Below are positions 52,206-58,237 of a DNA stretch of 58,237 nt, one piece after another. The DNA comes from Pseudomonadota bacterium (GTDB taxonomy: Bacteria > Pseudomonadota > Alphaproteobacteria > Reyranellales > Reyranellaceae), in the NCBI GenBank assembly GCA_020160955.1, contig JAIUOX010000012.1:1-58237 (forward strand), written 5' to 3'. The notes beneath the pieces are model-generated. The model saw only the letters and a program-made list of their open reading frames with translations. It made no database searches and was not told where the DNA came from. Made by a program: the position numbers and the translations under genes. Numbering within the stretch: the stretch's first letter is position 1; each line of letters opens with the position of its first letter.

Positions 52206-52718
52206 ATGACCGAGCCCCCCGTCCCGGCCATCGATGGCCCGGCCATCCACTACACGGCCACCCTGAGGCCCTACCGCAGCCTGTCGCCCCGGGGATTCCG
52301 GTGGGTCATCGCCGCGGCGATCGCCGGCAACCTGGTGATCGGCCTGCCGCTCCTGGTCCTCGGCGCCTGGCCGGTGCTGGGCTTCATGGGGCTGGACGTC
52401 TGGCTGCTGTGGTTCCTGTTCCAGCGCAACTACGTCGACGCCCGCCGGCGCGAAACGCTGGTGCTCGACGACCACGACCTGGTGATCCGCCGCGTCTCGC
52501 CCGAGGGCGAGGAGGAGCAGATCCGGCTCGAGGCCTACTGGCTGAAGGTCCACTGGGACGAGGCCGACGAGCGGCTGATCGTGTCGTCGCGCCGCAGCCG
52601 CGCCGTGATCGGGCGTTTCCTGCCGCCGGTGGAGCGCCGCCGCGTCGCCGACCAGCTCAAGGCCGCGCTGGCCGCGATGCGCGCCCCGCGCTACCGGCAT
52701 TCGTGGGATGACGCGTAG
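52206..52718 (+). CDS. DUF2244 family membrane protein
   Basis: The 170-residue protein has two adjacent helices (about 33-50 and 52-72) between a Pro-rich N-terminus and a soluble C-terminal domain (NYVDARRRETLVLDDHDLVI, LEAYWLKVHWDEADERLIVS, GRFLPPVERRRVADQLKAAL), matching DUF2244. The function is unknown. It is commonly found next to nth in alphaproteobacteria, as here, which supports the call. Confidence 0.88.
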   Translation: MTEPPVPAIDGPAIHYTATLRPYRSLSPRGFRWVIAAAIAGNLVIGLPLLVLGAWPVLGFMGLDVWLLWFLFQRNYVDARRRETLVLDDHDLVIRRVSPEGEEEQIRLEAYWLKVHWDEADERLIVSSRRSRAVIGRFLPPVERRRVADQLKAALAAMRAPRYRHSWDDA

Positions 52719-52720
52719 TT

Positions 52721-52772
52721 GGGACCGCGGGCCTCCGGCCCGCTCATGAGCGCGCGGGACGCGCGCGGTCCC
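52721..52772. repeat. Second copy of the GGGACCGCG hairpin repeat
   Basis: The right part (CTCATGAGCGCGCGGGACGC, continuing to the final GGTCCC) is identical to the copy at 20009-20061. The left arm differs internally (GGGCCTCCGGCCC). The outer GGGACCGCG and CGCGGTCCC pair. It lies between convergent DUF2244 and dapB and may terminate both. Confidence 0.88.
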
Positions 52773-52773
52773 G

Positions 52774-53571
52774 TCAGAGACCGAGCACGTCCTTCATGCC
52801 GTACAGCCCGGGCTTCCTGCCCTCGAGCCACTGCGCGGCGCGCACCGCGCCCGCGGCATAGGTCTCGCGGCTGAACGAGCGGTGGCTGAGTTCCAGCCGC
52901 TCGCCGGCCGCCGCGAACATCACGGTATGGACGCCGACCTCCTCGCCGCCGCGCAGCGTGGCGAAGCCGATCTCGCCGGCCGGGCGGGCCCCGGTGTGGC
53001 CGTCGCGGCTCTTGCGCCAGACCTCCTCCAGCTTGACCTTGCGGCCATCCGCGGCGGCGCGGCCGAGCGCCAGCGCCGTGCCCGAAGGCGCGTCGATCTT
53101 GTGGCGATGGTGCATCTCCAGCACCTCGATGTCGTAGCTCGGGTCGAGCATCGACGCGGTCTTCTCGACCAGCGCCAGCAGGATGTTGACGCCGAGCGCC
53201 ATGTTGGCTGCCCACATGACCGGCACCTTCTGCGCCGCGGCGTGGATCGCCTGGGTCTGCGTCGGGTCGAGGCCGGTGGTGCCGATCACCATCGCCACGC
53301 CCCTGGCCGCCGCGATGGCGGCATGCGCCACGGTGGCGGCGGGCACGGTGAAGTCGATCACCGCGTTGGCGGCGGCGATGGCGGCGGCGCTGTCGCCCGA
53401 GATCTTCACGCCCAGCGCCTCGAGGCCCGCGACCTCGCCGGCGTCGCGGCCGATGGCGTTGCTGTTCGGCGACTCGCTCGCCCCGGCCAGCGTCACGCCC
53501 TCGGTGGCCGCGATGCGGCGCACCAGCATCTGACCCATGCGCCCGGCGGCGCCGACCACGGCGATCTTCAT
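52774..53571 (-). CDS. dapB: 4-hydroxy-tetrahydrodipicolinate reductase
   Basis: DapB (265 residues) is an NAD(P)H-dependent reductase in lysine/diaminopimelate synthesis. It has the Rossmann motif VVGAAGRMGQML, the central strand VIDFTVPAA and GTTGLDPTQ, and the substrate site EMHHRHKIDAPSGTALALG with the catalytic His-His and Lys. Length and order are canonical. Confidence 0.97.
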   Translation of the reverse strand: MKIAVVGAAGRMGQMLVRRIAATEGVTLAGASESPNSNAIGRDAGEVAGLEALGVKISGDSAAAIAAANAVIDFTVPAATVAHAAIAAARGVAMVIGTTGLDPTQTQAIHAAAQKVPVMWAANMALGVNILLALVEKTASMLDPSYDIEVLEMHHRHKIDAPSGTALALGRAAADGRKVKLEEVWRKSRDGHTGARPAGEIGFATLRGGEEVGVHTVMFAAAGERLELSHRSFSRETYAAGAVRAAQWLEGRKPGLYGMKDVLGL

Positions 53572-53625
53572 CTCGTTTCCCCTTTCATCGGTGCGCTACA
53601 CTAGCCGACCGCAAGGGGGTCGCGC

Positions 53626-53898
53626 ATGCTCTTCATGGTCGTCGAGAAGTTCCGCAACCAGGATGGCAAGGCGGTCTACCGCAAGCTGCGCGACGAGGGC
53701 CGCGCCCTGCCCGACGGGCTGAAGTTCGTCGCCAGCTACGTCTCGGCCGACCTCGGCCGCTGCTTCCAGCTGATGGAGACCGACGACGTCACGCTGTTCC
53801 AGCGCTGGATCGCCGACTGGCAGGCCGTCGTCGAGTTCGAGGTCGTGCCGGTGGTCGAGGGCAAGGACACCCGCGCGGCGCTACAACCCTTGCTGTAG
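53626..53898 (+). CDS. DUF3303 family small protein
   Basis: The 90-residue protein MLFMVVEKFRNQDGKAVYRK continues with GLKFVASYVSADLGRCFQLM and WIADWQAVVEFEVVPVV. This is the dimeric alpha-beta-barrel-like pattern of DUF3303 proteins; the function is unknown. Its TAG stop is immediately followed by the opposing gene's stop (TAGCTA), so there is no room for a terminator. Confidence 0.85.
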   Translation: MLFMVVEKFRNQDGKAVYRKLRDEGRALPDGLKFVASYVSADLGRCFQLMETDDVTLFQRWIADWQAVVEFEVVPVVEGKDTRAALQPLL

Positions 53899-55359
53899 CT
53901 ATTTCCAGGGGTCGGCCGTTTTCGGCCAGAACGGCGTCTTGCGCTTGGTGTAGGGCCAGCGCGTGACGTCGGGATCGGCGGCGCCCGGCGAGGCGACGTA
54001 GAGGATCTCCTTCGCCAGCCCGACGAAGCCGTTGTAGAAGTGCTGCGCCGACTTCACGATCACGACGCGGTAGTCGGCGGGCTCGGCGCCGACCGCGCGG
54101 AAGGCGTCGGCGTGGAAGGTCTGGTTGCGCAGCGTGCAGATCGCGATGTCGACGTGCTCCGACGACAGCAGCGCCATGTCGCCCAGCGGCGACATCACCG
54201 GCCCGTAGGGCTGCTTCACCCCGCGGGCGATCTTCTTCACCGTGACGTCGAGGTCGACCGGCGCGCCCGAGACCTCGCCCGACTTGCCGCCCAGCCGCAT
54301 GCGCAGCTTCGCGCCCTCGCCGGCTTCCTCGGCGACGCGGAAGGCCATCGGGTCCCACATCACGCCGAACAGCGCCGGGCCGATCTCGCGGTCGACCAGC
54401 GCGCGCAGCAGGAAGGTCGAATCGCCGGGCGCCCCCGAGCCGGGATTGTCGGCGCGGTCGGCCAGCACCAGCGGACCCTGGTTGTGCGAGGCGGCGCGGT
54501 CCATCGCCTCGTCGATCGTGAGGTACTTGGTGGCGTAGCGCTCGCGGTTGTCCCACAGCTCCTGGCCGAGCTGCTTCGCCAGCGCCTCGGCCTTGGCCTT
54601 GTCGCCGTCGGCCACGACCAGGGTGCGGGTGCCGACATCCTCGACGTCGGCGAACGAGAAGCCGTGGCTCAGCGACACCGACAGGATGCCGCCCTTGCCT
54701 TCCAGCCCCTTCATGCGCTTCACGAAGTCGCTGATCGGCGGCACCGAGGTGCGGTACTGGGCGATCATGCGGCAGTCGTGCCGCGCCATCACCGGCTTCA
54801 CCTTGCCCTCGACCGTGTCGGCGATGATCGCGAACAGCTCGGCCGCGCGCTCCATCGTGTCGGTGTGCGGGTATTCCTTGTAGCCGACCAGCACGTCGGC
54901 GCTGTCGAGCATCAGGGCGCTGAGGTGGCAGTGCAGGTCGAACTCGGCGCCGATCGCGACCTTCGGCCCGACAATCGCGCGAATCCTCGACAGCAGGTCG
55001 CCCTCGCAGTCGTCGTAGCCGTCGGCGACCATCGCGCCGTGGACGTTGATCAGCACGGCGTCGAGCGGCAGCGCCGCCTTGATGCCGGTCAGGATCTCGT
55101 CGCGGAAACCCTCGTAGACCGCCCGCACCGTGGTGCCCGACGGGCCGGCGAAGGTCGCCAGCCCCTCGATCACGGTCCAGCCCTTCTTCTCGGCTTCCTT
55201 CCGCCAGGTGTGCAGCGGCGCGGTGAAGTTGGTCGGCTCGGCCTTCGTCGCGTCGCCGCGCCAGATTCCGTGCTGCTCGTAGCCGCGCATCCCGGTCGGG
55301 AAGGGCACGAACTGGTTGGTCTCGGTGCCGAGGGCGGCGATGTAGAGGCGCTTGGTCAC
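53899..55359 (-). CDS. M81 family metallopeptidase (MlrC-like)
   Basis: The 486-residue protein matches the MlrC/DUF1485 family (microcystinase C-type, M81): YIAALGTETNQFVPFPTG, VLINVHGAMVADGYDDCEGD, GAEFDLHCHLSALMLDSADV (metal-binding His/Asp) and YRVVIVKSAQHFYNGF. It probably hydrolyses small peptides or amides; the substrate is unknown. The start is GTG 55359, preceded by GGGAACCGG. Upstream in-frame extensions would run into the tag gene. It lies 13 bases after tag. Confidence 0.87.
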   Translation of the reverse strand: MTKRLYIAALGTETNQFVPFPTGMRGYEQHGIWRGDATKAEPTNFTAPLHTWRKEAEKKGWTVIEGLATFAGPSGTTVRAVYEGFRDEILTGIKAALPLDAVLINVHGAMVADGYDDCEGDLLSRIRAIVGPKVAIGAEFDLHCHLSALMLDSADVLVGYKEYPHTDTMERAAELFAIIADTVEGKVKPVMARHDCRMIAQYRTSVPPISDFVKRMKGLEGKGGILSVSLSHGFSFADVEDVGTRTLVVADGDKAKAEALAKQLGQELWDNRERYATKYLTIDEAMDRAASHNQGPLVLADRADNPGSGAPGDSTFLLRALVDREIGPALFGVMWDPMAFRVAEEAGEGAKLRMRLGGKSGEVSGAPVDLDVTVKKIARGVKQPYGPVMSPLGDMALLSSEHVDIAICTLRNQTFHADAFRAVGAEPADYRVVIVKSAQHFYNGFVGLAKEILYVASPGAADPDVTRWPYTKRKTPFWPKTADPWK

Positions 55360-55372
55360 GATCCGGTTCCCG

Positions 55373-55966
55373 TCAGGTCTTGTGGCAGTGGCAGCCGGCG
55401 ACATGGTCGTCGACCATGCCGGAGGCCTGCATGAAGGCGTAGCAGATGGTCGAGCCGACGAACTTGAAGCCTTCCTTCTGCAACGCCTTCGACAGCGCGT
55501 CGCTCTCGGGCGTGCGGGCCGGCACGTGGGCCAGCGTCTTCGGCGCGTTGCGCCGCGGCTTGCCATCGACGAAGCGCCACAGGAAGCGCGCGAACGAGCC
55601 CTCGCGCTCGACCACCGAAAGGTAGGCCCGGGCGTTGCCGACGCTCGCCGCGATCTTGCCGCGGTGGCGGATGATGCCGGGATCGGCCAGCAGCTTCTCC
55701 AGCTTGGCCGGCGTGTAGCGCGCGATCTTCGCGGGGTCGAAGCCGTCGTAGACGCGGCGGTAGTGCTCGCGCTTGCGCAGCACGGTGATCCACGACAGGC
55801 CGGCCTGGCAGCCTTCCAGCGTCAGGAGCTCGAACAGCGCGCGGTCGTCGCGCAACGGACGACCCCACTCGCGGTCATGGTATTTCTCGTAGAGGGGATC
55901 GGCCGAGGTCCAGCCGCATCGCGGCTTGCCGTCCGTGCCGACCACGATGTCCTGTCGTCCCGCCAT
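55373..55966 (-). CDS. tag: DNA-3-methyladenine glycosylase I
   Basis: Tag (197 residues) excises 3-methyladenine from alkylated DNA. Conserved parts are RCGWTSADPLYEKYHDREWG with zinc ligands, FELLTLEGCQAGLSWITVL (catalytic Glu and base pocket), RKREHYRRVYDGFDP, GSTICYAFMQASGMVDDH, and the C-terminal CHCH zinc knuckle GCHCHKT. The ATG at 55966 fits the family N-terminus. An upstream in-frame ATG at 56029 overlaps the next gene's leader and is rejected. Confidence 0.95.
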   Translation of the reverse strand: MAGRQDIVVGTDGKPRCGWTSADPLYEKYHDREWGRPLRDDRALFELLTLEGCQAGLSWITVLRKREHYRRVYDGFDPAKIARYTPAKLEKLLADPGIIRHRGKIAASVGNARAYLSVVEREGSFARFLWRFVDGKPRRNAPKTLAHVPARTPESDALSKALQKEGFKFVGSTICYAFMQASGMVDDHVAGCHCHKT

Positions 55967-56027
55967 GCGCGGGACCCTACCCAAGCGCGCCGTCGGACGC
56001 CACACTGCCGGCGACGGAGGAAACATC

Positions 56028-56747
56028 ATGGCTCAAGTTCCCGCGGATCTCCGGGTCTGCATCTTCGACGTGTTCGGCACGGTGGTCGACTGGCGCGGCA
56101 GCCTCGCGCAGGACCTGCCCAAGCTGGGCGCCAAGTACGGGCTCGATACCGACTGGACCAGCTTCGCCGACGACTGGCGTGGCCTCTACCAGCCGCAGAT
56201 GAGCCGGGTGCGCAAGGGTGAGATCCCGTGGACCAACATCGACGAACTGCACAAGGAAGCCTTCGAGACGCTGCTGACGCGGCGCGGCCTCAAGCATCCG
56301 GGCGAGGACGGCGCGTGGGAGTTCACGCGGCTGTGGCACAAGCTCAGGCCGTGGCCCGACTCGGTCGAGGGCATCGGCCTGATGAAGAAGAAGTTCGTCG
56401 TGGCGACGCTCAGCAACGGCAACGTCGCGCTGCTGATCAACATGGCCAAGAACGGCGGCATCCCGTGGGACCACTGCTTCTCGGGCGAGACCTTCCGCCA
56501 CTACAAGCCCGATCCCGAGGCCTACCTGGGCGTCGTCCGGACGATGTACCTGCAGCCGCACCAGGTGATGCTGGTGGCGGCGCACAACAACGACCTGCGG
56601 GCCGCCCAGAAGTGCGGCCTGTCGACCGGCTTCGTGACGCGGCCGACCGAGCACGGCCCCGGCCAGAAGATCGACCTCGCCCCCGACGGCGACTGGAACG
56701 CCGTCGGCAGCAACATGATCGACCTCGCGAAGAAGCTGGGGTGCTGA
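56028..56747 (+). CDS. Haloacid dehalogenase type II-like HAD hydrolase
   Basis: The 239-residue HAD protein has nucleophile Asp in CIFDVFGTVVDW, motif II in TLSNGN, Lys in HYKPDPEAYLG and the acidic loop AAHNNDLRAA. The cap domain (QDLPKLGAKYGLDTDW to GLKHPGEDGAWEFTRLW) fits L-2-haloacid dehalogenases, but AAHNND differs from the SSNAWD of proven enzymes, so activity is uncertain. GGAGG at 56016-56020 is seven bases from the ATG. It overlaps the next gene. Confidence 0.88.
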   Translation: MAQVPADLRVCIFDVFGTVVDWRGSLAQDLPKLGAKYGLDTDWTSFADDWRGLYQPQMSRVRKGEIPWTNIDELHKEAFETLLTRRGLKHPGEDGAWEFTRLWHKLRPWPDSVEGIGLMKKKFVVATLSNGNVALLINMAKNGGIPWDHCFSGETFRHYKPDPEAYLGVVRTMYLQPHQVMLVAAHNNDLRAAQKCGLSTGFVTRPTEHGPGQKIDLAPDGDWNAVGSNMIDLAKKLGC

Positions 56748-57754
56748 GCGACCCGCTCGCTGTTATCGACGAAGGCGACCGCGAGCGGGCGCGGGTCGCC
56801 TTGGCGGCGGCGTTCGGCCGCGCGCCGGTGACCGGCCTCCAGCCGGTCGCCGTCGGCGCGTCGGCGCTGAATTTCCGGATCGAGGTCGCGGGGCGGCCCT
56901 ACATGCTGCGGCTGGAGAAGGCCCGCCGCGACGAGGTGCGCGACCCGCCGCGGGCCTATGCCTGCATGCAGGTCGCGGCCGCCGCCGGGATCGCGCCGGC
57001 CGTGCGCCATGCCGACGGCGCCGCGGGCGTCAGCATCACGGACTTCGTGCCGGCGCGCCCGCTCGACAGCTACGACGGCGGGGCCCCGGCCCTGCTGCGC
57101 GATCTCGGCCACCTGGCCGCGCGCCTGCAGGCCCTTCCGGTCTTCCCGGCGGTGCGCGCCTACCCCGATATCGTCGGCAGCCTGCTGGGGCTGCTGATCG
57201 ACTCGGGACGGTACGCGCCTGACCTGCTGGGCCCGCACCGCAACGGCCTCGCCCGCATCCGCGAGGCGTGGCCGCGCCATGCCCCGCCGCTCGTGTCGAG
57301 CCACAACGACCTCAATCCCCACAACATCCTGTTCGACGGCGAGCGGTTGTGGCTGGTCGATTGGGAGACCGCCTACGCCAACGACCCGCTGGTCGACGTC
57401 GCCACGCTCCTGCTGTTCTTTGCCCGCGCGCCCGGGCAGGAAGAGGTCCTGCTGGAGGCCTGGTACGGGCGGCCGCCGGACTCGCGGCTGGCGGACCGTC
57501 TCTTCCTGGCGCGGTTGCTGGTCCGGCTGTTCTTTGGCTGCGCGGCCACTCTCAACGCGGCGCGGATCGGCGGGCCGATGGCGGTCGAAACCGATCTCGA
57601 CGCCCCGACCCCCGAGGCGTTTCTCGTCCTGCTCCAGCGCAACGGCTGGGCGCCCGGCTCGGCCGAGGCCCAGCGGTTGGTCGGCAAGATGGCGCTGGCT
57701 GGCTTTCTCGCCAACCTTCAGTCGCCACGCTTCGAGGCGGCGCTCGCGGGATAG
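56741..57754 (+). CDS. Aminoglycoside phosphotransferase/choline kinase-like protein
   Basis: The 337-residue APH-fold protein has a glycine-rich loop region (VAVGASALNFRIEVAG), nucleotide Lys area (YMLRLEKARRDE), catalytic SSHNDLNPHNILFDG and metal motif LVDWETAYANDP. The start is GTG 56741, overlapping the upstream stop by seven bases. Choline/ethanolamine-kinase-like or other small-alcohol phosphorylation is plausible; antibiotic resistance is not implied. The stop TAG is shared with the beginning of a palindromic repeat. Confidence 0.85.
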   Translation: MLSDPLAVIDEGDRERARVALAAAFGRAPVTGLQPVAVGASALNFRIEVAGRPYMLRLEKARRDEVRDPPRAYACMQVAAAAGIAPAVRHADGAAGVSITDFVPARPLDSYDGGAPALLRDLGHLAARLQALPVFPAVRAYPDIVGSLLGLLIDSGRYAPDLLGPHRNGLARIREAWPRHAPPLVSSHNDLNPHNILFDGERLWLVDWETAYANDPLVDVATLLLFFARAPGQEEVLLEAWYGRPPDSRLADRLFLARLLVRLFFGCAATLNAARIGGPMAVETDLDAPTPEAFLVLLQRNGWAPGSAEAQRLVGKMALAGFLANLQSPRFEAALAG

Positions 57755-57818
57755 GTCCCTCGCTCACGCTCGGGATGACAAGTCGGAGCTGTCATCCCGA
57801 GCGCAGCGAGGGACCTTT
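57753..57818. repeat. Palindromic repeat between convergent kinase-like and peptide-binding genes
   Basis: The left arm 57753-57780 and right arm 57790-57818 are inverted copies of the family unit, with a 9-base loop and a few differences (CGCTCACGCTCGG on the left). It overlaps the TAG of the kinase-like gene and lies ten bases before the opposing stop. Confidence 0.88.
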
Positions 57819-57828
57819 CGCTGCGCCG

Positions 57829-58237
57829 CTACACCCCCAGCGTCGTCAGGTCCTGGAACCAGTGCTGGGCCTGGACGTACGACTTGATCTTGGGCGACAG
57901 GGCGTGCGGGTTGGTGTCGTGCACCACCCAGATCAGCACCGCGTCGTCGACCACCTTCTCGTGCACCTTGGCCATCAGCTGGTCCTGCTTGGTGGCGTCG
58001 AAGGTCTTCAGCGCCTCGTCGATCAGCGCGTCGACCTGCGGGCTCGCGTAGTAGCTCCAGTTGACGCCCGTCGGGGCGCCCTGGTTGGACGCGAAGAAGC
58101 GCGTGAAGGCGTAGACCGGGTCGGACGTCACGTAGGCGATGTTGTTGGCCGTGATGTCCTTGTTCAGGTCGGCCTTGGCGCCGGCGCGCCACGCCGTGTA
58201 CAGCGCCTCGAGCTCGACCACCTTGAACTCGAGGTCG
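57829..58237 (-). CDS. Peptide/nickel ABC transporter substrate-binding protein, C-terminal part (partial)
   Basis: The last 135 residues of a family 5 solute-binding protein are visible: SDPVYAFTRFFASNQGAPTG, WSYYASPQVDALIDEALKTF, KVHEKVVDDAVLIWVVHDTN and YVQAQHWFQDLTTLGV at the C-terminus, all typical of DppA/OppA-type proteins. The gene runs off the window at 58237. It could belong to the same class of importer as the permeases at 1-1291, but those are 56 kb away on the other strand, so no direct link is shown. Confidence 0.87.
   Translation of the reverse strand, partial: DLEFKVVELEALYTAWRAGAKADLNKDITANNIAYVTSDPVYAFTRFFASNQGAPTGVNWSYYASPQVDALIDEALKTFDATKQDQLMAKVHEKVVDDAVLIWVVHDTNPHALSPKIKSYVQAQHWFQDLTTLGV

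Noticed and set aside
56741..57754. Aminoglycoside resistance determinant
   Set aside because: The APH fold is shared by choline, homoserine and other kinases, and nothing in the context suggests antibiotic resistance.

Overview
This is a high-GC window from an alphaproteobacterium. The evidence is the gene order rpmH-rnpA-yidD-yidC-yihA with argB nearby, a complete System I cytochrome c maturation operon (ccmABCDEFGHI), paired ABC_sub_bind-type solute-binding proteins, a THDP succinyltransferase lysine route, and dispersed palindromes of the GTCATCCCGAGCGCAGCGAG type. A Rhodospirillales or Hyphomicrobiales relative (Reyranella-like) is my guess and not proven by the window. No tRNA, rRNA, CRISPR array, insertion sequence or prophage was seen.

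Layout. 1-1291: end of a peptide-type ABC permease operon, followed by a 353-base gap holding a strong terminator and a candidate small RNA. 1645-9228: the ccm operon for haem export, haem chaperoning and apocytochrome reduction and ligation, interrupted at three junctions by palindromic repeats. 9253-13852: two small unknown proteins, a short promoter-terminator unit, and a phosphorelay set (GAF histidine kinase, receiver, receiver-cyclase). 14002-15923: two overlapping solute-binding lipoprotein-like genes. 16024-20006: a same-strand string of desaturase, MetX-like alpha/beta protein, a thioredoxin-fold fusion, and a selenoprotein whose in-frame UGA (19767-19769) would normally be called as a stop. 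20071-23608: alpha/beta hydrolase and a large MscS-type channel. 23772-32904: miscellaneous metabolism (Ldh-family dehydrogenase, GST, cupin, EamA exporter, DUF1499, orphan histidine kinase, DUF2092 plus a glycine-rich repeat protein, Lpd-like reductase with a TVP38 membrane protein). 33006-36449: ribosomal protein L34, RNase P and membrane insertion cluster with a clear promoter. 36494-40457: a seven-EF-hand protein, a small unknown protein and an Fe/2OG oxygenase lying between yihA and argB, then def. 40525-43439: a GntR-controlled operon with a PhyH dioxygenase and an SAF-domain dehydrogenase. 43489-58237: housekeeping and small-molecule genes (GDPD, htpX-lemA, dapD, nudB, transporters, nth, dapB, tag, MlrC-like, HAD, APH-like kinase), ending inside a peptide-binding protein on the minus strand.

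The most important item is the UGSC-motif selenoprotein at 19485-20006. A SECIS-like hairpin sits directly after the UGA, with the loop G and U exactly at positions 23 and 24 counted from the UGA, as I recall them in E. coli fdhF. Its ATGA-overlapping upstream partner carries a CPTC thioredoxin-like domain, so the pair looks like a selenium-dependent redox module. Other items worth attention are a GntR promoter whose -10 box lies inside a perfect operator palindrome and which predicts a leaderless mRNA, two candidate small RNAs, and two palindrome families placed almost exclusively between convergent genes.
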